A stretch of DNA of 7,139 nucleotides. Origin: an uncultured Bacteroidales bacterium (GTDB lineage Bacteria > Bacteroidota > Bacteroidia > Bacteroidales > UBA932). The stretch covers positions 1-7,139 of the forward strand of contig CAMJHW010000068.1 of assembly GCA_946405645.1 (NCBI GenBank). The letters are read 5' to 3'. Positions 1 through 6,233 of this stretch are shown here, piece by piece (within the stretch, counting starts at the first letter, position 1; the number at the start of each line of letters is the position of its first letter). Below the pieces are notes generated by a model, which was not told the DNA's origin, did no database searches, and saw only the letters and a list, made by a program, of their open reading frames with translations. Both the position numbers and the translations under genes were made by a program.

Positions 1-110
1 AGTGGGAGGAGAAGGCCAAGGATCTCGCCGGCCGCTTCATCAAGAACTTCAAGAAATACGAGTCCAACGAAGCCGGCAAGGCCCTCGTAGCCGCCGGTCC
101 CCAACTCTAG
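1..110 (+). CDS. pckA: Phosphoenolpyruvate carboxykinase (ATP), C-terminal end only
   Basis: This is the last 35 codons of a gene entering from the left; bases 1-2 finish an earlier codon, the readable frame begins at base 3, and TAG lies at 108-110. The peptide opens [16 protein letters not shown] and ends [10 protein letters not shown]. The ending closely resembles the C-terminus of ATP-dependent PEP carboxykinases (E. coli PckA ends in a similar ALV-AGP-L motif), and the preceding helix fits the family. The enzyme interconverts oxaloacetate plus ATP with PEP, CO2 and ADP in the cytoplasm; in gut Bacteroidota it often runs in the carboxylating direction on the route to succinate. None of the catalytic domain lies in the window, so the call rests on the tail alone. 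A hairpin terminator follows 20 bases after the stop. Confidence 0.85.
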   Translation, partial: WEEKAKDLAGRFIKNFKKYESNEAGKALVAAGPQL

Positions 111-130
111 TATTCTTGTACGATAAGAAA

Positions 131-160
131 CAGCGGATCCTTCGGGACCCGCTGTTTTTT
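131..160. terminator. Rho-independent hairpin terminator, probably bidirectional
   Basis: CAGCGGATCC (131-140) and GGACCCGCTG (145-154) form a 10-bp stem with one A-C mismatch, closed by the tetraloop TTCG (141-144) and followed by six T (155-160). It lies 20 bases after the pckA stop. On the minus strand the same hairpin is followed by TTTCTT, so it can also end the converging permease transcript, whose stop codon is at 176. Termination in the pckA direction is the stronger case. Confidence 0.85.
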
Positions 161-175
161 GTTATCCGGCAAGGA

Positions 176-1117
176 TCATTTCCGTCCAGCAAGTATGACT
201 CCAAGGATGATCGCAAGCGACCCGACGGCAGAGAGGAGAGTCATCCTCTCGCCGAGGATGACCATCGATGATACCAGGGTGAAGAAAGGATTGAGATAGA
301 CGTAGTTCGTCGTGGTGAAACCGCCAAGCTTGGACATAACCTTGTTCCAGATGATGAAACAGGCCAGCGATGCCACGAGGCCGAGGAACAGGAGATTGAG
401 GATGACCTTAGGCTGCGAGAGGGCGGCGGTCACCAAGGCCCCGTCTCCTCCGAAGAGGAACGGGATGATGGTCAGCAGACCGTAGAAGAAGACTTTCCGC
501 GTTGCGAAGAGAGCGCCGTACTCCGAAGTCATCTGCGCCATGAAGATGCTGTACAATGCCCAGCACACTGCAGCGCCGATGGCGAACAGGTCTCCCTTCG
601 GGGAGAGCTGCAGAGTCTGTCTTTCGAACACGACCAGGGCCATGCCCGCCAGGGCGAGCAAAGTGCCCGTCACAAGCGGCCAGCCGACGTGTATGTCTTC
701 GAGTCCGTCGACAAGCTTTCCGCGGCCGAAACGCTTGACAGCAAGTGTCAGGAGCGCGGTGAACAGCGGCGCACTGCACACGAGGAAAGCCACGTTGCAG
801 GCCTGGGTATATACGAGTGCGGTATTTTCAGTAAGGAAATAGAACGAACCTCCGGTGATGCCGAGAAACACGAAGACAAGTTCGTCCGCAACGGTGGAGC
901 TGAAAAGCGTTGAAGCCTGGCTCTCTCCCGATCTCCTGTTCCGATAGAGGCAGAACACCCATATACCGACATAGGCAAGGACGAAGCGGATGGCGAAAAT
1001 CTCCGCAGGCTTCAGCCCGGCCGCTATGAGGACTTTCGTGGAGACGAAGGTGACGCCCCAGACTGCCACTACGAGGAGAGCCAGGAGATGATAGAACCAG
1101 GGAGACTTGTCTTTCAT
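176..1117 (-). CDS. EamA/DMT-family 10-helix permease
   Basis: A predicted inner-membrane transporter of 313 aa, the usual size for a drug/metabolite transporter superfamily member with two EamA repeats. About ten hydrophobic segments are visible. The first repeat begins WGVTFVSTK near residue 20, with LKPAEIFAIRF near 35-45; the second ends with YLNPFFTLVSSMVILGER (273-291) and a final GVILAGRK, both typical of the family. Substrate cannot be told from sequence; amino acids, nucleosides and other metabolites are known for relatives. The frame stays open back to an ATG at 1216, but that start would add 33 non-family residues, cover the -7 box and overlap the divergent neighbour. The ATG at 1117 gives MKDKSPWFYHLL and follows a TATCTTTG box by 23 bases, so I chose it. 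It converges on pckA across a shared terminator. Confidence 0.88.
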   Translation of the reverse strand: MKDKSPWFYHLLALLVVAVWGVTFVSTKVLIAAGLKPAEIFAIRFVLAYVGIWVFCLYRNRRSGESQASTLFSSTVADELVFVFLGITGGSFYFLTENTALVYTQACNVAFLVCSAPLFTALLTLAVKRFGRGKLVDGLEDIHVGWPLVTGTLLALAGMALVVFERQTLQLSPKGDLFAIGAAVCWALYSIFMAQMTSEYGALFATRKVFFYGLLTIIPFLFGGDGALVTAALSQPKVILNLLFLGLVASLACFIIWNKVMSKLGGFTTTNYVYLNPFFTLVSSMVILGERMTLLSAVGSLAIILGVILAGRK

Positions 1118-1140
1118 GAGTTCATTCCATATACGGCTGG

Positions 1141-1148
1141 CAAAGATA
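1141..1148 (-). promoter_or_regulatory. Bacteroidota-type -7 promoter box for the EamA permease
   Basis: On the minus strand this reads TATCTTTG, an exact match to the Bacteroidota primary sigma -7 consensus TAnnTTTG. It ends 23 bases before the chosen ATG at 1117, predicting a short leader of roughly 15-20 bases. No clear TTTG-like -33 element is seen at the expected spacing. Confidence 0.6.
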
Positions 1149-1170
1149 ATGCATTTTCCAAGAAAAGCCT

Positions 1171-1178
1171 TATCTTTG
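1171..1178 (+). promoter_or_regulatory. Bacteroidota-type -7 promoter box for the MBL/lipoprotein pair
   Basis: TATCTTTG matches TAnnTTTG exactly and ends 22 bases before the ATG at 1201. The leader is A/C-rich (ACCAACAACA before ATG) with no Shine-Dalgarno sequence, as is common in Bacteroidota. No good -33 element is visible. Confidence 0.6.
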
Positions 1179-1200
1179 TGTATCATATAAACCAACAACA

Positions 1201-1938
1201 ATGAAACACTTGGCATTACTCACCGCACTCGTCATGACCATAGCATGCGCCCCAAAAGTTGAAAACCCCGACGTCGAGACCTTCAAGGCCAAGGGCGGCA
1301 AGGTCGACATCACCTGCATCAACCACGGCTCACTCGCCATCTCCTACAAGGACTATCTCATCCAGATCGACCCTGTCAAGAACTACGGCGGCAAAGAGCT
1401 TGATTACGATTCTTTCCCGAAGGCAGACCTCATCCTCGTGACCCATGAGCACGGAGACCACTACAACAAGGAGACCATCGAGTCGCTCTCGAAGGAGGAC
1501 ACCCGCATCATCACCAACGGTACGGTCCACGGCCTGCTCGGATACGGAGAGACCATGGACAACGGCGAGAGCACGACTGCCGGCCAGAAAATCAAAATCG
1601 ACGCCACCCCGGCCTACAATACCACCGAGGGCAGGACGCAGTTCCACCCCAAGGGCAACGGCAACGGTTACCTGCTGACCATCGGCGGTCTGCGCGTATT
1701 CGTTTCGGGAGACTCCGAGGACATTGACGAGTATGCGCAGCTTACCGACATAGACGTGGCTTTCCTTTCGGCCAACCAGCCTTATACGATGACAGTCGAG
1801 CAGTGCATCCACGCCGCTCAGGTAATCAAGCCCAAGGTCCTCATCCCCTACCATCTCAGCAACACCGACATGCAGGCCATCAAGGACGGTCTTGAGGGCT
1901 CGGGCATCGAGGTCAGGCTGCACGAGACCCTCCGATAA
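1201..1938 (+). CDS. Metallo-beta-lactamase-fold hydrolase, predicted lipoprotein
   Basis: A 245-aa protein with a short signal peptide ending TIAC (Cys16 as the probable lipidated residue; the -3 position is Thr, a slightly weak lipobox), followed by one MBL-fold domain. The zinc-binding motif HEHGDH is at 82-87; probable further ligands are His149 (QFHPKGNGNG), Asp171 (VSGDSED) and His218 (LIPYHLS). This arrangement resembles the UlaG/UPF0173 branch, which hydrolyses phosphoester or lactone substrates, rather than true beta-lactamases, and the domain is complete. The lipid anchor puts the enzyme in the envelope, whereas many relatives are cytoplasmic. Its substrate is unknown. It is followed after 8 bases by another lipoprotein gene, so the two are probably co-transcribed. 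The ATG at 1201 is supported by the signal peptide and upstream -7 box. Confidence 0.9.
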   Translation: MKHLALLTALVMTIACAPKVENPDVETFKAKGGKVDITCINHGSLAISYKDYLIQIDPVKNYGGKELDYDSFPKADLILVTHEHGDHYNKETIESLSKEDTRIITNGTVHGLLGYGETMDNGESTTAGQKIKIDATPAYNTTEGRTQFHPKGNGNGYLLTIGGLRVFVSGDSEDIDEYAQLTDIDVAFLSANQPYTMTVEQCIHAAQVIKPKVLIPYHLSNTDMQAIKDGLEGSGIEVRLHETLR

Positions 1939-1946
1939 TCTCCGGG

Positions 1947-2747
1947 ATGAAAAGCCGTTCCTTTCTGCCGGCAGCGCTGCTGACGGCCCTGATAGTCCTG
2001 CTGTCCTTGGCTGGCTGCTCGCGCAAGCTCAAGTACGATCCTTCGGATTATTCCCCGGAGATCCAGTTCATCGACAGCCTGCGCAACAGCACGGGAGGCC
2101 CGGAGTACCCTGACGACGTCAAGGTCCCGGCCGATTCGCTGCTGCGCTCCTGGGTCGGCTTCGCCGAGCGGTTCAGCGCCGGCGACTACGCCGGGGCGTA
2201 CGACTTCACACAGGAGGACAACAACTTCAGCAATATAATCATCTACCTGCGCAATACCACGGCACAGTATGTCTTCATCACCAGCGCCTGGTCGGACGTC
2301 ATCTTCAACATGAAGGCCTCGGAGGACTTCTACCGCGAGATGGACGAGCTGCTGAATTTCAACCTGATGATGGTCAAGGCAGTCATCGCCATGGGTGGAG
2401 AGGACGGATACGTCCCTCCGCACTATACCGACCTGCTGCGTTCGATGGGCATGATCTACCGTCTGGCCGGAGACCGTGCGATGCTGGAACCGTTCTGCGA
2501 GGAGATTTACAACGGATATATGGCCTGCGGGTATGGCGACATACCCAGCAGGCTGGCCGCGCTGTATTACAGGGTGCAGTTCCTCAGCGATTACGGAGAA
2601 GCCGAGGCCGCGCTGCAGGAAGTGCGGGCGTTCAAGGACGTAGTCCTCGCAGAATGCCCGCCTGAGGAGCTGGCGTCATCGCTCGAGATCCTTGTCCAGC
2701 TCGAGGACATCGCCTCCCATCCAAGACAAGCTCCCAAGAGCGAATGA
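1947..2747 (+). CDS. Unrecognised lipoprotein, probably helical
   Basis: I do not recognise this 266-aa protein. It has a clear lipoprotein signal: basic start (MKSR), a hydrophobic stretch of about 15 residues, and lipobox LAGC with Cys24. The mature part is acidic to neutral and rich in Leu, Ala, Tyr and Glu. Residues 64-90 (beginning SLLRSWVGFAERF) and 160-255 look like successive amphipathic helices; the segment at 200-230 (RLAALYYRVQFLSDYGEAEA) resembles a tetratricopeptide-type hairpin, but no repeat is clear enough to name. No catalytic motif is visible. The gene starts 8 bases after the MBL stop, with no promoter between, so the two likely form an operon and may act together in the envelope. 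Its TGA stop touches the stop of the converging gene. Confidence 0.85.
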   Translation: MKSRSFLPAALLTALIVLLSLAGCSRKLKYDPSDYSPEIQFIDSLRNSTGGPEYPDDVKVPADSLLRSWVGFAERFSAGDYAGAYDFTQEDNNFSNIIIYLRNTTAQYVFITSAWSDVIFNMKASEDFYREMDELLNFNLMMVKAVIAMGGEDGYVPPHYTDLLRSMGMIYRLAGDRAMLEPFCEEIYNGYMACGYGDIPSRLAALYYRVQFLSDYGEAEAALQEVRAFKDVVLAECPPEELASSLEILVQLEDIASHPRQAPKSE

Positions 2748-2752
2748 TCATT
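2743..2752. repeat. 10-bp palindrome formed by two abutting stop codons
   Basis: AATGATCATT is a perfect palindrome. Its core TGATCA is the plus-strand stop (TGA, 2745-2747) directly joined to the minus-strand stop (TCA, 2748-2750). No intergenic base separates the genes, and I see no hairpin plus T-tract nearby to end either transcript. The palindrome is likely a by-product of the two stops. Confidence 0.8.
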
Positions 2753-3386
2753 TCTTGCCCGGCCTGGTGAGATAGATGTTGCGGACCTCGAGGGGTCCGC
2801 CTTCGCTTTGTATGGCGATGTGGCCCTCCGTCCTCTCGAAATGGGCTTCATTCTTCAATACGCCGTTGATGACAGCGCGGATGTAAGTGCCTTCGCAAGT
2901 GATCTCGGCAGTATTCCATTCGCCGGCAGGCTTCTCGACGTTCTCGTCGGAGATTCTCGTCTTGAAGCGTCCGCCGGTCTCTTTCATTTCCTCAAAAGGA
3001 GTGGACGCGAAGGAGATCATGTCGCCGGCGCTGCCGGCCTTGAGATTGACTTCCGCACAGACGGGCCAAAGTTTCTCGGCCGGCTCGACGCGCTGGAACA
3101 AGCCACTGTTGGTGGGTTCGCCTATCCATCTCCATTCTACGTGGAGGACATAGTCTCCGAACGACTCCTCGGTCATCATGAAGCCGAAAGGATCGCCGGA
3201 GATGGTGATGACGCCGTCCTTTACGCCGAAGACTTCCGAAGCCGGGACTCCGGCCTCGGGGTTGACGAAGAAGGTCCATCCGTCGAGGTTCTTTCCGTTG
3301 AAAAGATTGGTTTTGTGCTCTCCGCAGGAGACGAAGCAAATCGCACATGCCGCCAGCGCGATGATGGTCTTGAAAGTCTTTCGCAT
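2748..3386 (-). CDS. DUF1080 (3-keto-disaccharide hydrolase family) lipoprotein
   Basis: A 212-aa lipoprotein with signal peptide and lipobox FVSC (Cys21), followed by a single DUF1080/PF06439 domain, a concanavalin-like jelly roll. Family hallmarks are LFNGKNLDGW (28-37), FGDYVLHVEWRW (76-87), NSGLFQRV (93-100), EWNTAEITCEG (156-166), and a final strand pair GHIAIQSEGGPLEVRNIYL (188-206). The domain fills the mature protein, which is the usual length for single-domain members. Some family members hydrolyse 3-keto-glycosides formed by a partner dehydrogenase; others lack tested activity. No Gfo/Idh/MocA dehydrogenase, the usual partner, is next to it, so its substrate is open. The ATG at 3386 gives a good signal peptide (MRKTFKTIIALAAC). 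It is divergent from the ThrE-type exporter. Confidence 0.9.
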   Translation of the reverse strand: MRKTFKTIIALAACAICFVSCGEHKTNLFNGKNLDGWTFFVNPEAGVPASEVFGVKDGVITISGDPFGFMMTEESFGDYVLHVEWRWIGEPTNSGLFQRVEPAEKLWPVCAEVNLKAGSAGDMISFASTPFEEMKETGGRFKTRISDENVEKPAGEWNTAEITCEGTYIRAVINGVLKNEAHFERTEGHIAIQSEGGPLEVRNIYLTRPGKK

Positions 3387-3417
3387 TTCGTTTCAGTTTA
3401 TATTTTCAGCAAGTTAA

Positions 3418-3425
3418 CAAAAAAA
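3418..3425 (-). promoter_or_regulatory. Possible -7 box for the DUF1080 gene (weak)
   Basis: On the minus strand this A/T-rich gap reads TTTTTTTG, one base off TAnnTTTG (T for A at position 2), ending 31 bases before the ATG at 3386. It is the best candidate in a 57-base divergent gap, but a T-run can match by chance. Confidence 0.3.
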
Positions 3426-3428
3426 TAG

Positions 3429-3436
3429 TAATTTTG
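3429..3436 (+). promoter_or_regulatory. -7 promoter box of the ThrE-type exporter; leader nearly absent
   Basis: TAATTTTG matches TAnnTTTG exactly and ends only 7 bases before the ATG at 3444. With the usual spacing, transcription would begin within a few bases of the start codon, giving a leaderless or nearly leaderless message. A weak TTTCAG (3404-3409) lies where a -33 element would be expected. Confidence 0.6.
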
Positions 3437-3443
3437 CACCGCT

Positions 3444-4664
3444 ATGACTCCTGAACGATCGAACGAGATCCTTGCATTCGCCGCGGAAGCGGGACACACG
3501 CTGCTCGAAAACGGCGCGGAGATCTCCCGTGTCGAAGAGACGATGAAGATCATCGCGAGTTCGTTCGGCGTGCACAAGGAGCATTTCTTCGTCCTCAGTA
3601 ACGGTATCTTCACCACAGGCAGCTCTTATGCCAACGTCGATTTCATCCCCATCAAGGGAGCTCGTCTGGACAAGGTCGTCGCAGTCAACCAGCTCTCCAG
3701 GGAGCTTCCCTCCGGGAAATACACCCTGGATGAAGCCAAGGAACGCCTGGAAGAGATCCGGAACATGCCGGAGAAGCCGCTGTGGGAGCGCTTCGCCGGC
3801 GCGGCGCTGGGCAGCGGAGCGTTCTGCGCCATCTTCGGCGGCAGCCTCCTCGACTGCGCCGCCGCGCTCATCGCCGGAACGGCAGTCTATCTATTCCTGG
3901 TGCTGGCTTGCGCACGTATGTCCAAGGCGCTCGGCAACATCTGCTCGGGAGCCGTCGGCACCCTGCTCTGCATTCTGTTCTACAATCTGGGCTTCGGGGT
4001 CAATCTCGGCAACATGATCATCGGAACGCTGATCCCGCTGATTCCCGGAGTGGCGTTCACCAACGGGCTGAGGGATATTGCGAACGAAGATTATCTTGCG
4101 GGGGTCACCAGACTTCTCGATGCCCTGCTTGTGTTCCTGTCCATTGCCATCGGCGTCTGTATCACGTTCATTTTGCATAGCTATATAGCGGGGAGCATGA
4201 TCCAGCTGAAGGGAACCATCACCGACCCCTTTACCGCCGCAGTGCCCGTACAGATGCTGGCGGCGCTGGTGGGCACGGCATCGTTTGCCGTGCTGTTCGG
4301 TGTGCCCCGCAAGTACTATTTCTCCGCAGGAGTCGTGGGCATGTTCGGCTGGCTGGCATATCTGCTGGTCTCCCGGTACACTCCCCTCTCCGTTGTCGGC
4401 GGCACGCTCATAGCGTCAACCATCGTGGCATTCCTTTCGCGGCTCTTCGCCGTGAAGCTGAAATGCCCCGGAACGGTATTCCTTATCTGCGGAGATTTCC
4501 CCCTGATCCCGGGAGCCGGAGTGTTCTGGAGTTCGTACTATGTAGTGTCAGAGCAGATGAACGCTTCCTTGAACGCCGGCTTTACCGCAGTCAAGGTTAC
4601 GATTGCGATCGTTCTCGGTATAATCATCGCCGCGAACGTCCTCCATTGGAAAAAGATTTCCTGA
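3444..4664 (+). CDS. Threonine/serine exporter (ThrE) family protein, fused YjjP-YjjB form
   Basis: A 406-aa inner-membrane protein joining both halves of the ThrE family. Residues 1-110 are a soluble N-terminal region of the DUF1212/YjjP type, with the conserved NGAEISRVEETM (23-34) and the strand region around VLSNGIFTT. About five membrane helices follow (roughly 115-250), then a second, YjjB-like set of about five (roughly 265-400). Both halves carry a matching motif, PLIPGVAFTNG (198-208) and PLIPGAGVF (353-361), a family signature. Corynebacterium ThrE is a proven threonine/serine exporter, while the split E. coli pair YjjP/YjjB is linked to succinate export; either substrate class is possible here. 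The ATG at 3444 sits just behind a -7 box and matches the family start. The stop is 3 bases from that of the converging gene. Confidence 0.9.
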   Translation: MTPERSNEILAFAAEAGHTLLENGAEISRVEETMKIIASSFGVHKEHFFVLSNGIFTTGSSYANVDFIPIKGARLDKVVAVNQLSRELPSGKYTLDEAKERLEEIRNMPEKPLWERFAGAALGSGAFCAIFGGSLLDCAAALIAGTAVYLFLVLACARMSKALGNICSGAVGTLLCILFYNLGFGVNLGNMIIGTLIPLIPGVAFTNGLRDIANEDYLAGVTRLLDALLVFLSIAIGVCITFILHSYIAGSMIQLKGTITDPFTAAVPVQMLAALVGTASFAVLFGVPRKYYFSAGVVGMFGWLAYLLVSRYTPLSVVGGTLIASTIVAFLSRLFAVKLKCPGTVFLICGDFPLIPGAGVFWSSYYVVSEQMNASLNAGFTAVKVTIAIVLGIIIAANVLHWKKIS

Positions 4665-4667
4665 GTC

Positions 4668-6203
4668 CTATCTGGGGTTCCATCCGTCCAGGACGAATGC
4701 CGGGTCGCAGTACTCGGCAATTATTTCGGCGTCCGCTACGGTGGAAAGCTGGCGGGAATAAGGATGGCGTCCCGAGACATCCACCGGCTCGCCGGTGTCC
4801 ATGTCGCGGGTGTTGTACTCCAGCATCACGACCGTCGGCTCGCCGAGCGAACTCCATCCCAACGGATTGAAATTCCTTATCCTGCAGTCGATCACCACCA
4901 TCTCCGCGTCGGGATAGACCGTACCATGGTTCAGCTGCGAGCGACCGTAGTCGGCGGGATATGGGGAAGTGCTTTCGAAGGTGCATTCAACGAAGACATC
5001 GCCGTGCGCCGGCCTGAAATTGCGCACCCAGGTGAAGGGACCGCCGTAATTCTTGAAGGTGCAGTGATAGGCATACAGGCTGCCGCGCCCAAGGATGGTA
5101 TCTCCGCCTCCGATCAGCTCACAGTCTTCCATATAGATGCTTCCGTTGGCCTGGAGGGCGTCGCCGTCGCCGATGATCCGGACATTGCGCAGATCCATCC
5201 TCTCGCCGTTCAGGAAGAGACCTTCGGCCTGACCTTTAAGGTCGGTGGCGAAGGTGATGTCCCGCAGCGTCAGGTCGGCGCAGTGGTCGAAGGCCACAGC
5301 CGCCCGCCGCTGCGGGAACGTTCCGACCCATTCGTTGGTCTTGACCGTCATCGGATGAGGATTGAACACCTCGTTGTTGGCGTAGTGGACCCTGGTTACG
5401 TCGGCGCCTGAACCCTGGATGGTGATATTGGACTTGTTGCGGACATATACTATCTCCTCATAATCGCCGGGAAGCACTTTGATGACAACCGGGTCGTCAT
5501 GCCAGTCAGGGACAAAGTCCAGGGCGCCCTGGAGAGTGGAGAAGTCGCCGCTGCCGGAAGCATCGACGGTAAGGGTGTCCTTGAGGGACGGCTCCGTCCT
5601 TGCGGTCGAGAATGTCCAGTTGTCCTTTTTGGAAATGCCCTTGAAGCTGCCGGACGGGACGGTCAGGACACCTTCGTCGATAGTGATGCGGTACTTGCGG
5701 CCATACTGGAGGATGTTGTTGTGAGGGTAGATGACCGCAGTGTTGTCGTGGACGATTATAGGGTGGAAGTGGAACGCGTCCGTGAATCCGCCGATGATGG
5801 TGAGCTGGTACTCGGGAGAAGTGGGCTCGGCCGTCCCGGATGGAGTGCCGGGAACGGTGTTGCGGTTGGTGGGGATTTCCGTACGGGAATAGTCGTATGG
5901 AACTTTGGTGTAGTCGATGTCCGGAGCATAGGTCCGGCTCGCGGTCGGGCCGGCAGGGATCGAGATGTCGAGGCTGTCCACATACTCCCCGGTCTCGTAC
6001 TCGTAGATACGTATCATGCCTCTATCGCCGATGGATGGCGTTTCATTGAAGGTCAGCTTCAAATGGGTGTCAGGGTTGACGTCCCTTGCCCCGTCTGCGG
6101 GAAAGACTGACACGTCCTTGAAAGGATGGCAGGATGCAACGGACAAGACAGCAATGAGAGCCATTGATTTCGTCAGGGAAAAAATGCGTAGCGAGGTGGT
6201 CAT
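4668..6203 (-). CDS. Pectinesterase-like (CE8) lipoprotein with N-terminal Ig-like domain
   Basis: A 511-aa lipoprotein (lipobox VASC, Cys25). Residues about 30-200 look like a bacterial Ig-like (Big_5) domain: VFPADGARDVNPDTHLKLTF at the front and KKDNWTFST at the end. Residues about 210-511 form a right-handed beta-helix of the pectinesterase family, starting SGDFSTLQGALDFVP (218-232) and including PGDYEE (245-250). By hand alignment, Gln325 (QAEGL) matches the first conserved Gln, Asp348 (GDGDAL) and Asp368 (GGGDTI) match the two catalytic Asp, and Arg421 (YGRSQ) matches the Arg of LGRPW. The Gln before the first Asp is Gly347 and the Trp of LGRPW is Gln423. True family members remove methyl esters from pectin; these changes leave activity or substrate uncertain. 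No other pectin gene is nearby. The ATG at 6203 fits the signal peptide and an upstream -7 box. Confidence 0.87.
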   Translation of the reverse strand: MTTSLRIFSLTKSMALIAVLSVASCHPFKDVSVFPADGARDVNPDTHLKLTFNETPSIGDRGMIRIYEYETGEYVDSLDISIPAGPTASRTYAPDIDYTKVPYDYSRTEIPTNRNTVPGTPSGTAEPTSPEYQLTIIGGFTDAFHFHPIIVHDNTAVIYPHNNILQYGRKYRITIDEGVLTVPSGSFKGISKKDNWTFSTARTEPSLKDTLTVDASGSGDFSTLQGALDFVPDWHDDPVVIKVLPGDYEEIVYVRNKSNITIQGSGADVTRVHYANNEVFNPHPMTVKTNEWVGTFPQRRAAVAFDHCADLTLRDITFATDLKGQAEGLFLNGERMDLRNVRIIGDGDALQANGSIYMEDCELIGGGDTILGRGSLYAYHCTFKNYGGPFTWVRNFRPAHGDVFVECTFESTSPYPADYGRSQLNHGTVYPDAEMVVIDCRIRNFNPLGWSSLGEPTVVMLEYNTRDMDTGEPVDVSGRHPYSRQLSTVADAEIIAEYCDPAFVLDGWNPR

Positions 6204-6225
6204 GTCATCAGGAGTTTATGCTTTA

Positions 6226-6233
6226 CAAAAATA
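6226..6233 (-). promoter_or_regulatory. -7 promoter box of the pectinesterase-like gene
   Basis: On the minus strand this reads TATTTTTG, an exact TAnnTTTG match, ending 22 bases before the ATG at 6203. No good -33 element is seen. It touches the proposed -33 element of the opposite promoter (6234-6236). Confidence 0.55.

Larger units (their letters stand above)
1141..1178. repeat. 9-bp inverted repeat forming two outward-facing -7 boxes
   Basis: CAAAGATAA (1141-1149) and TTATCTTTG (1170-1178) are perfect inverted copies separated by 20 bases. Each arm contains a TATCTTTG -7 box pointing outwards, to the permease on the left and the MBL lipoprotein on the right. The leaders are almost equal: 23 and 22 bases from box to ATG. 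The two polymerase footprints would overlap, so the promoters may compete. A regulator-binding palindrome is an alternative reading. Confidence 0.65.

Noticed and set aside
2..271. An open frame running from the window edge through the terminator into the permease gene.
   Set aside because: It reads through the hairpin terminator in a different frame from the PckA tail, whose ending matches a known family.
1118..1216. N-terminal extension of the permease reading frame back to an ATG at 1216.
   Set aside because: It would overlap the MBL start, cover the -7 box, and add 33 residues with no family likeness; the ATG at 1117 fits family length and promoter spacing.
1330..2423. Two long minus-strand open frames (1330-1923 and 1848-2423) opposite the MBL and lipoprotein genes.
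   Set aside because: Their proteins have no recognisable motifs, and the plus-strand frames have signal peptides and, for the MBL gene, family motifs. Such antisense frames are common in GC-rich coding sequence.
2808..3428. A 206-codon plus-strand open frame opposite the DUF1080 gene.
   Set aside because: It lies opposite a clear DUF1080 domain, has no recognisable family, and runs out through the ThrE promoter gap.
4764..6110. Plus-strand open frames 4764-5411 and 5499-6110 opposite the pectinesterase-like gene.
   Set aside because: They are antisense to a conserved beta-helix enzyme and show no domain of their own.
4668..6203. A pectin-utilisation locus suggested by the pectinesterase-like gene.
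   Set aside because: No susC/susD pair, pectate lyase, polygalacturonase or sensor gene is in the window; a single family member is not enough.
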